Part shown: positions 1 to 6,842 of the stretch, piece after piece | How positions within the stretch are numbered: the first letter of the stretch is position 1 | Layout of the letters: each line of letters opens with the position of its first letter | Origin: Victivallales bacterium | GTDB lineage: Bacteria; Verrucomicrobiota; Lentisphaeria; Victivallales; SZUA-371 | Direction of reading: 5' to 3' | Length of the DNA stretch: 15,136 nt | Assembly: GCA_028691155.1 (NCBI GenBank) | Contig: JAQUZV010000003.1 | Span: 7,256 to 22,391 of the forward strand | Translations under genes and position numbers: made by a program | The notes under the pieces: model-generated | The model's input: only the letters and a program-made list of their open reading frames with translations | Databases searched by the model: none | What the model was told of the DNA's origin: nothing

Positions 1-710
1 CCGTCGATTTCGGCGATGGAATAGCCGAAGGTTTTATTCATGAACAGACTGCGGCAGAAGATGCCGGCCATGTTGTCGGCATTGTAGTAATTCATCATAT
101 GGTAATGTCCGGCGAAGATGGCGGCGGCGTGGTATTGATGCAGCAGCGCAATAACGTCGGGAGCGTTGTCCAGATCCGGGGTGATCAAAGGATAGTGGGC
201 GAACACGATCAAGGTGGTTTGGGGGGTGACGTTTTCTTTCAGGGTGCGGCGCAGCCAGTGCAGGTCTTCGGCCTTGACGTGTCCGTCTCCCATTTTCATA
301 TACGGACCGGTGTCGAAGCCGACAAACAGACAGTTGCCGCGGCGGAAAACGAAGCGGTCGTTTTTCCAGTATTTGAAAAAGGTCTGGATGGCGCTTTCGG
401 ACCAGTTGGTTTCATGGTTGCCGGGGATAACGTAGGTCGGGGCCCGGAGTTGATCCAACGCCTGCTTGACGGCGGTCAGTTCGGAATCGGCGCCGACATT
501 GGAAAGATCGCCGTTGACTTCGACAAAAGCGTAATTGCCGGTATTGATTTCCGCTACCGCCTGTTTCAGCGCCGTGTGATTCTTATTGCCCGCGGAGACG
601 TGAATATCGCTCAATATCGCAAAACGCAAAACATTGTCATCGGCATATCCGGACGGCAGCAGCAATACCGCCAGACACCAGCATCCCAGGAAGAAAAGCC
701 TTCTCAACAT
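1..710 (-). CDS. Secreted calcineurin-like metallophosphoesterase (C-terminus cut off by the window edge)
   Basis: The frame opens at an ATG (708-710, minus strand) and stays open to the window edge, giving 236 codons without a stop. Residues 1-23 form a Sec signal peptide (basic MLRR, then a Leu-rich core ending near GYAD), so the enzyme should act outside the cytoplasm. The di-metal site motifs of the calcineurin-like phosphoesterase fold appear in the family order: SDIH (Asp35, His37), NGD (Asp68), GNHE (Asn98, His99), AHYP (His172) and GHYH (His202, His204). The family hydrolyses phosphate mono- or diesters using two metal ions; the substrate here cannot be told. It is transcribed divergently from the Sel1-repeat gene, with a strong promoter match at 757-785 and only a weak purine-rich RBS before the start. 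The family call is firm. Confidence 0.93.
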   Translation of the reverse strand, partial: MLRRLFFLGCWCLAVLLLPSGYADDNVLRFAILSDIHVSAGNKNHTALKQAVAEINTGNYAFVEVNGDLSNVGADSELTAVKQALDQLRAPTYVIPGNHETNWSESAIQTFFKYWKNDRFVFRRGNCLFVGFDTGPYMKMGDGHVKAEDLHWLRRTLKENVTPQTTLIVFAHYPLITPDLDNAPDVIALLHQYHAAAIFAGHYHMMNYYNADNMAGIFCRSLFMNKTFGYSIAEID

Positions 711-756
711 TACCAGATCCCGTTTGTTCGATTGTTTGTTACCGGCGAAATAAGTA

Positions 757-785
757 ATGATAACGTTGCCCGGGGCCGCTGTCAA
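757..785 (-). promoter_or_regulatory. Near-consensus sigma70-type promoter for the phosphoesterase
   Basis: Read on the minus strand, a perfect TTGACA -35 (780-785) is followed after exactly 17 bases by TATCAT (757-762), which matches the -10 consensus at five of six positions. Transcription would start near 750, leaving a 5' leader of about 40 bases before the ATG at 710. Confidence 0.65.
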
Positions 786-805
786 GGCAAAAGAATTGCT
801 TCGGC

Positions 806-834
806 TTGATAAATTTTCATTACGGCGGTATTAT
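806..834 (+). promoter_or_regulatory. Near-consensus sigma70-type promoter for the Sel1-repeat/phosphatase/glycosyltransferase unit
   Basis: TTGATA (806-811, five of six) lies 17 bases before TATTAT (829-834, five of six). The predicted start near 841 gives a leader of about 40 bases before the TTG start at 882. It lies back-to-back with the minus-strand promoter at 757-785, with only 20 bases between the two -35 boxes. One bound regulator could therefore affect both transcripts, although I see no clear operator palindrome. Confidence 0.6.
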
Positions 835-881
835 ATCGCGATGGGTTGTGGTGGAAATAATTCCGGAGGCGAGGAAAAAGA

Positions 882-2177
882 TTGAACACATGGTTCAGAA
901 ACATCTGGTTGCCGTTGCTGCTGATGCTGTCCCTGTGGGGACTGAATAATACCGGCATTGCCGCCGATCCCGAAGATGCGGCGCCTTCCGATCCGGTGCG
1001 CGACCGCGCGATGGGTGGCGACAAGGCGGCACAACTGGAGCTCGGCAACCGTTATTTCTTCGGCGACCGGCGGACCCGTAATTATACCATTGCCGCCTGG
1101 TGGTATCGCAAGGCGGCGCAGCAGCAGTGCCATGAAGCCCAATTCAATCTGGGCATCTGCTACGAGAACGGATGGGGGGTCGAACGGAGCCGCTACCAGG
1201 CTTTTTGCTGTTATCGGCAGGCGGCGGAAGGGCATATTCCCCCGGCCATGCTCAATCTGGCGATCGCTTATCTGCACGGGATTCCCGCCGCGGGCGAAGG
1301 CAAGCAGAAGGAACCCGCGGTTCCGCCCGACCGCGCCAAAGCCTTCAAACTGCTGACGGAACTGAAACAACGCGACTTTATGCCAGCTTACCGCGTTCTG
1401 GCGGAATGGTATTTGTCGGTCGATCCGGACGAGCAGACTCCGGATGACCTTAAGAAGGCGTTCGAAAATGCCGAATATGCCGCCAAAGGCGGCGATGCCG
1501 CCGCCATGCGTATTTTGGCCGACTGCTACTATCTCGGCCGCGGTTGCGCCCCCGACCATGCCGCCATGCGGCGCTGGATTGAACGTGCCGCCGCCCAGGG
1601 GGTTCCCGAGGCGCTGGCCAAGTTGGGGTGGTGTTATGAGTACGGCAACGGGGGGCGAATCGATGAAAACAAGGCCTTTGAGTTGTATCGTCGCGCCGCC
1701 GAAGCCGGTTTGCCGATGGCCATGACGAAAATGGGGGATTGCTATATGGTGGGCAAATTTGTCCCGCAGGATGTGGGCAAGGCCCGGGAATGGTACGAAA
1801 AAGCGATGGCGCGCAATAACAATCAGGCCGTTTTCCGGTTGGGGGTGATATATGCCCAGGGGCTCGGAGTGACGGCGGATCATCGCCGGGCGGCGGAATA
1901 TTTCCTTCGTGCCGCGCGGGGAGGCAATACGCATGCCCAATTCAATGTCGGCTGTTATTTTCTCGATGGGCGCGGGATTCCCGCCGATCCCGGCGCGGCG
2001 GTTTACTGGTTTACCAAAGCCGCCCAAAGCAACGATATTCGAGCTCAGCGCCGCCTTGGTATTTGCTATCTGAAAGGGATCGGCGTGGAGAAAAATCTCG
2101 CCGAAGGCGCCAAATGGCTGGAAAAGGCCGCGGCACGGGGCGACGCGGAAGCCATGCAACTTTTATCCCGGGAATAG
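882..2177 (+). CDS. Secreted Sel1-like repeat (SLR) protein
   Basis: This is a 431-residue protein with an N-terminal signal peptide (hydrophobic core at residues 8-20, cleavage plausible after GIAA near 28). From residue 47 almost to the end it consists of about ten Sel1-like repeats, recognisable by recurring A..LG..Y..G.GV......A..W...AA..G units. SLR domains are alpha/alpha superhelices used as protein-binding scaffolds; no catalytic motif is present, so an adaptor role in the periplasm or envelope is the most that can be inferred. The start is a TTG at 882, preceded by GGAGG (864-868) and GAGGAA (871-876). The nearby ATG at 890 is out of frame, and the TTG start yields a complete signal peptide. 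It is first in a unit with the phosphatase starting 14 bases downstream. The insert at residues 134-150 interrupts one repeat. Confidence 0.9.
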   Translation: MNTWFRNIWLPLLLMLSLWGLNNTGIAADPEDAAPSDPVRDRAMGGDKAAQLELGNRYFFGDRRTRNYTIAAWWYRKAAQQQCHEAQFNLGICYENGWGVERSRYQAFCCYRQAAEGHIPPAMLNLAIAYLHGIPAAGEGKQKEPAVPPDRAKAFKLLTELKQRDFMPAYRVLAEWYLSVDPDEQTPDDLKKAFENAEYAAKGGDAAAMRILADCYYLGRGCAPDHAAMRRWIERAAAQGVPEALAKLGWCYEYGNGGRIDENKAFELYRRAAEAGLPMAMTKMGDCYMVGKFVPQDVGKAREWYEKAMARNNNQAVFRLGVIYAQGLGVTADHRRAAEYFLRAARGGNTHAQFNVGCYFLDGRGIPADPGAAVYWFTKAAQSNDIRAQRRLGICYLKGIGVEKNLAEGAKWLEKAAARGDAEAMQLLSRE

Positions 2178-2191
2178 AGGATTTTCTGCCG

Positions 2192-2836
2192 ATGATTGCC
2201 GATGCGAGAATTTTTACCGAACTGATTGCCGTTCGCCACGGCCGTACCGCCGCCAACAACGACGGACGGTTGCAGGGTCATTACGATTCTCCGCTCGATG
2301 CGGAAGGACGGCAGCAGGCCGCATTGCTGGCCCGGCGGTTAAGAGCGGAACATTTCGACGCCTTTTACTCCAGCGATCTGATCCGTGCGGTCGATACCGC
2401 CGCCATTATCGGTCGAAGTTGCCGCCTGCACCCCGAACCGATGCCGGAATTGCGCGAATGGGATATGGGCGAACTGGAGAACTGCGGCTATGACGATTTG
2501 CGTCTTTCCCATCCCGAGATCATGACGGGATTCAAGTTCGATGCCGCCGAATTGAATATTCCCGGCGGGGAATCCAAGCGCGCCTTTTACCGCCGTATTG
2601 CGACGGTAATGGATACTCTGGCCGCCCGCCATCCCGGCAAGCGCATTCTGGTGGTGACGCATGGCGGGGTTTTGCAGGCGATGCTGAAATACGTTCTCGG
2701 CGGCGGCAACACCTGGAATTTTCTGCCCCGCTCCGCCAATGTCAGTTACAATCTCTTTCTGTTGCGCCGGGAAGGATGGCAGCTCGGCTGCTGGAACGAT
2801 ACTTCACATGTCAACGGGTTGGCGGACCCCTTATGA
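2192..2836 (+). CDS. Histidine phosphatase superfamily protein (phosphoglycerate mutase-like, branch 1)
   Basis: This is a 214-residue cytoplasmic protein. The superfamily catalytic set is complete: RHGRT with the phospho-accepting His16 flanked by Arg15, a second phosphate-binding Arg65 (SDLIRA), the proton donor Glu89 (LREWDMGELE) and THGG with His157. The length and the motif 'REWDMGELE' resemble the GpmB/CobC/PhoE-like members, which dephosphorylate small metabolites; the motifs do not tell the substrate. The frame is open further upstream to 2063, but that stretch lies inside the Sel1 gene. The ATG at 2192 places RHG at the normal distance from the N-terminus and has AGAGG 11 bases upstream. 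Its TGA overlaps the ATG of the next gene (ATGA, 2833-2836), so translation of the two is probably coupled. Confidence 0.93.
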   Translation: MIADARIFTELIAVRHGRTAANNDGRLQGHYDSPLDAEGRQQAALLARRLRAEHFDAFYSSDLIRAVDTAAIIGRSCRLHPEPMPELREWDMGELENCGYDDLRLSHPEIMTGFKFDAAELNIPGGESKRAFYRRIATVMDTLAARHPGKRILVVTHGGVLQAMLKYVLGGGNTWNFLPRSANVSYNLFLLRREGWQLGCWNDTSHVNGLADPL

Positions 2837-4869
2837 AGCGTCCGGAACCCACCCTCATTCTGTCCCTCCTTATTCTGGCGGTCGGGGTGGGATTGCGGTG
2901 GCTTTATCTGGAACAATATGCCGCTTCGCCGCTGTTTGTCCGGGCGGTAGGGCCGGATGTTTCCGATTATCTGGCGTGGGCCCGCCGGATTCTGGTCGGG
3001 CAGTGGTGTTGGGACAGGGTTCACATTCACGCCCCGCTTTATCCCTATGGTCTGGCCGGACTCTATTATCTGGTTTCCGGTCGGCTCGATCTGGTGCGGT
3101 TGTGGCAGTTGCTGGCGGGATTGGCGGCCATGGTACCGCTCTTCTGCGTCTGGCGCCGGCGGGCGCCGCGAACCGGGATTTTCCACTGGACCCCGTATCT
3201 CTATTTGCTGCTGGCGGCGGTTTATCCGCCGCTGTGGTATTATGAAGGGGAGATTATCAGCGAAGCGTTGCTGGTGCCGCTGGTAACGTTGGCGCTGTGG
3301 GCGTTGCTGAAAGCGGACGGCTACGGTTTCTCCCGCCGGGCATGGTATTGGCGCAGTATCGGCGGGGTCCTGACCGGGCTGGCGATTATTACCCATCCTC
3401 TGGCGGGGGGCTTTGCCGTTATGGAAGGCGTATTGTTGCTGTGGCAGTGCGGTCGCCATCGGTCGCGTCATGGCCGCCGCCGCGCCGCCTGGTTTCAGTT
3501 GGCGGGATTTGCGCTGGGAGTTCTGTTGCCGGTATTGCCGGTCGGCAGCTACAACTACCGGCTGGAGGGACGGCTGGTGCCGATACAGAAAAACAGCGCC
3601 TACAATCTGTTTCTGGGCAACAATCCGGCGGCTACCGGCGGGTGTTACATCTGGCCAGGTCCGGATTGGGATCGCATTCATGAGACGGTGGCACGGGAAG
3701 CGGCCCGTCGCGGCATTTCGCCGGACACCTATTTTCTGGAGCAGGCGGGACAATTCATCCGGCGTCACCCGCTGGCCTGGCTGCAACTGGAACTGCGTAA
3801 AGCCGGGTATGTGTGGAACTGGCGCGAAGCCGCCGCCGGTCCGGATTTGCCGCAGCTGAAATATTTTACTCCGTTACAACGGCATACCGCCTGGGCCTTC
3901 GGCCTGGCGGCGGTGTTGGCGTTGACGGCAATTGCGGCCGGGAGCCGAAACCGGCGTTTTCTCTGGTCGCACCGGCAGGAACTGGTGCTGATCCTGAGTG
4001 TCTGGGGCGCACTTACTTTAACCGTGGTCGGCGGACGTTACCGGCTTATGATGCTGGCGCCGGTGCTCTATTTTGCCGCGTACGGGGCTTTGCTGTGGTG
4101 CGATCGGATTCGACAACGGCGGTGGCGGGGTATTGCGTTGACGACGGCAATTGCGGCGGTGATGGTTTTTTGGCCCCGCATGCCCGGTGACGCCGCCGCC
4201 GAATCCGCCCAGGCCGATACCATTCTGGGGGAGGCGTGGCTGGCGGCCGGTGATTTGTCCCGGGCCGAAACGCATTTGGCGGCGGCGATACGGCAACAGC
4301 CGGACTGGGCGCGCAATTATAACCTGTTGGGACAGATATACGCGAAAAAGAACGATTTCGAACGGGCGGCGGATTGTTATCGTCGGGCAACATTGGTTGA
4401 GCCACGCAATCCTTACGGTTATATGAATATGGGCAATCTGGCGTCGCAATCCGGCGATCCGGCCGCCGCCGAGGCCGACTACGAGCAGGCCTTGGCGTTG
4501 GCGCCGCATAATCCGCAGGTATTGTACAATCTGGCTTCATTCCATCTGGAGCGGGGACATGGTGCGGCGGCCGAAGCTTTGCTGCGTCGGTGTCTGGTTG
4601 AACAGCCCGATCACCGGGAAGCACTGAATTCTCTGGGGGTTATTGCCTTCCGGTCGGAACGTTTTGACGTCGCCGGGGAGTGGTTTGCCCGGGCGGTGCG
4701 TCTGGAGCCGGACAATCCGGATTTACAGCTCAATCTGGCGTTGGTGCGGGCCGCTTCCGGCCGGACGAGGGAAGCGAAAGAAATGTTGCATGCCATTTTA
4801 CGACGTTGGCCGGAACACCGGGGGGCGCGACAACTGCAACGGGAACTGACGCCGGCGCGGCAACCATAA
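2833..4869 (+). CDS. Membrane glycosyltransferase of the GT39/ArnT-like (GT-C) type fused to a C-terminal TPR domain
   Basis: The 678-residue protein has two parts. Residues 1-450 are an integral membrane region with about ten hydrophobic segments. Its GT-C features are an acidic motif after the first membrane helix (GPDVSDY, Asp42/Asp45), HAPLYPY (66-72), a conserved Glu near 144, a loop with LGNNP (261-265), and GRYR (401-404) before the last helices. GT-C enzymes move a sugar from a polyprenyl-phosphate donor to a lipid or protein on the outer face of the inner membrane. Residues 462-668 are about six TPRs (consensus A......A....P....), placed after the last membrane helix. The start ATG overlaps the phosphatase stop and has no good RBS of its own, suggesting translational coupling. 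Donor and acceptor are unknown. The membrane part is paralogous to the gene at 13352. Confidence 0.85.
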   Translation: MKRPEPTLILSLLILAVGVGLRWLYLEQYAASPLFVRAVGPDVSDYLAWARRILVGQWCWDRVHIHAPLYPYGLAGLYYLVSGRLDLVRLWQLLAGLAAMVPLFCVWRRRAPRTGIFHWTPYLYLLLAAVYPPLWYYEGEIISEALLVPLVTLALWALLKADGYGFSRRAWYWRSIGGVLTGLAIITHPLAGGFAVMEGVLLLWQCGRHRSRHGRRRAAWFQLAGFALGVLLPVLPVGSYNYRLEGRLVPIQKNSAYNLFLGNNPAATGGCYIWPGPDWDRIHETVAREAARRGISPDTYFLEQAGQFIRRHPLAWLQLELRKAGYVWNWREAAAGPDLPQLKYFTPLQRHTAWAFGLAAVLALTAIAAGSRNRRFLWSHRQELVLILSVWGALTLTVVGGRYRLMMLAPVLYFAAYGALLWCDRIRQRRWRGIALTTAIAAVMVFWPRMPGDAAAESAQADTILGEAWLAAGDLSRAETHLAAAIRQQPDWARNYNLLGQIYAKKNDFERAADCYRRATLVEPRNPYGYMNMGNLASQSGDPAAAEADYEQALALAPHNPQVLYNLASFHLERGHGAAAEALLRRCLVEQPDHREALNSLGVIAFRSERFDVAGEWFARAVRLEPDNPDLQLNLALVRAASGRTREAKEMLHAILRRWPEHRGARQLQRELTPARQP

Positions 4870-4937
4870 TGGTCCCGGCTGTCGCGGGTGATCGGGGCGT
4901 CGTCGGGTTGTTATTGATGGAATTGGAGGGGGGAGAA

Positions 4938-5126
4938 ATGGGGCCACTGTTCTTCCTCTCCCTGCTTCAGCGGTTTGGCCGCGAAAATTTTACGTTGCAC
5001 GGTATGATAGTCCCGAGCGGTCATGATTTTTCTCTAATACATATGGAATTTTTTTCAAAGATGTGTAATTTATACCAGGGGACACAATTTGACGAAATCA
5101 ACCTGAAACAGTTGATCAAATCATGA
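4938..5126 (+). CDS. Doubtful small ORF, 62 residues
   Basis: An ATG at 4938 is preceded by a long purine-rich Shine-Dalgarno-like run (GGAGGGGGGAG, 4925-4935) at suitable spacing. It opens a 62-codon frame beginning MGPLFFLSLLQRFG. The product has a short hydrophobic N-terminus and no recognisable domain, and its codon use is mixed, with rare-looking TCT, CTA, ATA and TTA codons that the GC-rich neighbours avoid. It may be a genuine small protein or a chance frame in a spacer. Confidence 0.2.
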   Translation: MGPLFFLSLLQRFGRENFTLHGMIVPSGHDFSLIHMEFFSKMCNLYQGTQFDEINLKQLIKS

Positions 5127-5185
5127 ATCGGAGTGATGGCAATCTGAAATGGGTTGGTTATTTGGCCTCGATGTTGGTGCAATGC

Positions 5186-5213
5186 TTGCATGAATGGAAT
5201 AATGCGTCATAAT
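5186..5213 (+). promoter_or_regulatory. Possible promoter for the duplicated-domain secreted protein
   Basis: TTGCAT (5186-5191) lies 16 bases before CATAAT (5208-5213, five of six against the -10 consensus). A start near 5220 would give a very short leader before the ATG cluster at 5232-5244. The -35 match is poor, so this is tentative. Confidence 0.3.
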
Positions 5214-5231
5214 TTTCACAGAATTAAAAAG

Positions 5232-6239
5232 ATGGGGGTGATGATGAAGTTACATGTTATTTTTCTGTTTATATTATTGGGACCAGTGGTATGGGCCGGA
5301 GAAATCGATGGTATTTTCGGCGTGAAAATCGGTCAAAACGGTACGACGTTTCATCCGGAGAAACCATTGGCTACTTATTCATCCGACTTACCGTATTATC
5401 CCTTTACTCCTCCCCAGCCATCTCCGATCTTCGAGAGTTATCGCGTTTGCATAAGTCCTGCCGATGGGAAAATTGCCGTGCTTGAGGCTTTCTGCAAATG
5501 CGAAACGCCGGAAGAAGTGGAAATGAAATTTCAAGCGCTTTGTAAATGGGCAAGTCAATATTATAAAATAAAAAAAGAAGAGATACGTCGTAACAATAAC
5601 GAAATTTGCTTTACTGATTACAAAAATCAACGAGGAGTTCAATTCATCAAAGCTCCGGTAAATCCTCGTACTGCGACAAGTCCGTTAGTCAAGATTTCGG
5701 CAAATACCAGCGCCGCGACAAGTCCCGGTATTTTGGCTTATTGTTTTGATAGCGAGACTTTTTATCTGGCGCAGGAAAAATGGACGGAGATGTACACGTT
5801 TATGCGGATGGTAGAAGGGGCGTTTGGTTTAAAGCTGGGCTCAAAATATATATCGACGGCATCTTTGATCGGAAACCAGCCGGGCTATAAGTTTGAACCG
5901 GCAAAAAAAATGTCGGGATATGAAGACTATCGGGTAATGACCGGTTCCATCAGTAATTTGGTGTCTCGCATCGAGGCCACCAGAAAATTTGCGGACAGAG
6001 CTGCCGCTCGTAAGGAAGTTGAGGCTATCGGCAAAGTCATTGAGGAGAAGTATCAGGTGTCGCCCAAAGAGGAAAGCGCCGATTCCCGACATTATGAACC
6101 TCACTATGATGGGCGTTATATAACTGTAAGCTGCCATGAAAATCGTGTTACTATCGTTTATGGCGATAAAGAATTGGAGCGTCAAGCCGGGCGTGAACGC
6201 AAGGCGACCGGGACCCGAATAGATGCTTCCGTCTTGTAA
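5232..6239 (+). CDS. Unrecognised secreted protein with two diverged copies of one domain
   Basis: I recognise no named family. The protein is 335 residues from the ATG at 5232; ATGs at 5241 and 5244 are in frame, and the last has GGGGG at 5235-5239 as a possible RBS, so the exact start is uncertain. A Sec signal peptide (core IFLFILLGPVV) ends at WAG near residue 23. The mature part contains an internal duplication: residues 27-118 (GIFGVKIG ... YRV ... KIAVLEA ... KKEE) align with 196-281 (GAFGLKLG ... YKFEP ... YRV ... SRIEA ... PKEE), and each copy is followed by a beta-like tail. The copies are joined by a Ser/Thr/Ala linker with a repeated ATSP, encoded by an 11-base direct repeat (5673-5683 and 5715-5725). 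GC content and codon use are lower than in the flanking genes, which may reflect relaxed selection or acquisition. A role in the envelope is inferred only from the signal peptide. Confidence 0.75.
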   Translation: MGVMMKLHVIFLFILLGPVVWAGEIDGIFGVKIGQNGTTFHPEKPLATYSSDLPYYPFTPPQPSPIFESYRVCISPADGKIAVLEAFCKCETPEEVEMKFQALCKWASQYYKIKKEEIRRNNNEICFTDYKNQRGVQFIKAPVNPRTATSPLVKISANTSAATSPGILAYCFDSETFYLAQEKWTEMYTFMRMVEGAFGLKLGSKYISTASLIGNQPGYKFEPAKKMSGYEDYRVMTGSISNLVSRIEATRKFADRAAARKEVEAIGKVIEEKYQVSPKEESADSRHYEPHYDGRYITVSCHENRVTIVYGDKELERQAGRERKATGTRIDASVL

Positions 6240-6400
6240 AATCGCTGTTGTTGGTTGCCGTTCCGCTCCTTTGCCTTGGGTCGGCCTTGGCCGGAACAAT
6301 TAATTTGAAATACCTGCAAAAAGTTTTGATCTTCGATCCCGGTTCCAGCGGAGACATGAACCCGACAGTCGGAGACTTCATGTCGGTTGATGGCGTGTAA
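6236..6400 (+). pseudogene. Probable remnant of a small secreted-protein gene
   Basis: Starting across the stop codon of the preceding gene, but in another frame, 54 codons read as a textbook signal peptide (KSLLLVAVPLLCLGSALAG). About 34 residues follow (including DPGSSGDMNPTVGDF), then tandem TAA TGA stops at 6398-6403. No ATG lies in frame: the codon where a Met is expected is GTA (6236), the nearest alternatives are CTG at 6245 and TTG at 6248, and no RBS precedes them. A lost start plus an early stop suggests a decayed gene. A second frame, 6390-6542, overlaps its end, but I cannot show it to be a frameshifted continuation. The whole could still be chance, though the fit to a signal peptide and cleavage site is good. 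Confidence 0.3.
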
Positions 6401-6753
6401 TGACGCCGGGCAGGGCGTGGGGAATATGCAGCCGAATAGTAAAACAGTATCATTTCTTCATCCACAGCACGATTATGATTTTCCCGATGGCATCGGAGGG
6501 TTGATTCTATTGTATTGCTTGGCAATACTGATCTCGAGATAACGATATCCGCGGCCAATGCAAGGAGGATGACAATAAAAACGGGATAATTTCCGGCGGC
6601 GGCGGTGGCGCGTTCCATGGTATGGGACGGTTTCGGCCGATGACGATAACGTCGTGACGGAATACGGACGCCGATTTTCCCGACTTCACTTTGGCTGAAG
6701 CGGCATCGACCTGGTTCGGCGCGGGAAAAATGTCGTTTATTGTACATCGGCTG
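6401..6753. other. Intergenic region with no supportable gene
   Basis: No frame here combines a start, an RBS and a convincing product. A plus-strand frame at 6390-6542 ends in a hydrophobic segment (GGLILLYCLAILISR). A minus-strand frame from 6618 carries a different hydrophobic stretch (YPVFIVILLALAADIV). Neither has an RBS and they are antisense to one another, so at most one could be real. The stretch may be decayed coding sequence continuing from the remnant at 6236-6400. Confidence 0.4.
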
Positions 6754-6782
6754 TTGCATTAAGGCGGGCGGCGTGTTAAAAT
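6754..6782 (+). promoter_or_regulatory. Likely promoter for the YfgM-like/RNA methyltransferase pair
   Basis: TTGCAT (6754-6759) lies 17 bases before TAAAAT (6777-6782, five of six). A start near 6790 would give a leader of about 55 bases. The -35 is weak but the spacing is ideal, and the next gene begins at 6843. Confidence 0.45.
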
Positions 6783-6842
6783 ACTCCACGATTTTTTCGG
6801 GTAGGAGTGCAAAGACAATTTTCATATAAAGGAATATTCCGA

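Larger units (their letters stand above)
4870..5231. other. Intergenic stretch, GC-poorer than its upstream neighbour
   Basis: These 362 bases separate the TPR-glycosyltransferase from the duplicated-domain secreted protein. No strong terminator follows the stop at 4869; only short GC-rich inverted pieces are visible around 4874-4890. One small open frame with a good ribosome binding site (4938-5126) and a possible promoter (5186-5213) are described separately. Otherwise I see nothing that can be named. Confidence 0.5.

Noticed and set aside
831..2159. 442-codon minus-strand open frame opposite the Sel1-repeat gene
   Set aside because: It is an antisense shadow of a GC-rich repeat gene; the product has no coherent domain, and the plus strand has a signal peptide, repeats, an RBS and a promoter.
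4943..4949. GCCACTG, the core of the B12 box of cobalamin riboswitches
   Set aside because: The other conserved elements of the aptamer are missing, the next genes are unrelated to B12, and a 7-base match is expected by chance.
4911..5024. 37-codon minus-strand frame beginning MTARDYHTV
   Set aside because: It is very short, has no good RBS or domain, and overlaps the equally doubtful plus-strand small ORF.
6151..6618. Minus-strand frame with a membrane-like segment (YPVFIVILLALAADIV)
   Set aside because: There is no RBS before the ATG at 6618, it runs into the end of the secreted-protein gene, and its later half is antisense to the signal-peptide frame. The hydrophobic stretch alone is not enough.
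6685..6762. Short plus-strand frame starting FTLAEAAST, reminiscent of a type IV prepilin motif
   Set aside because: There is no start codon and no basic leader before it, and the frame ends after 25 codons without the hydrophobic helix that must follow the prepilin motif.
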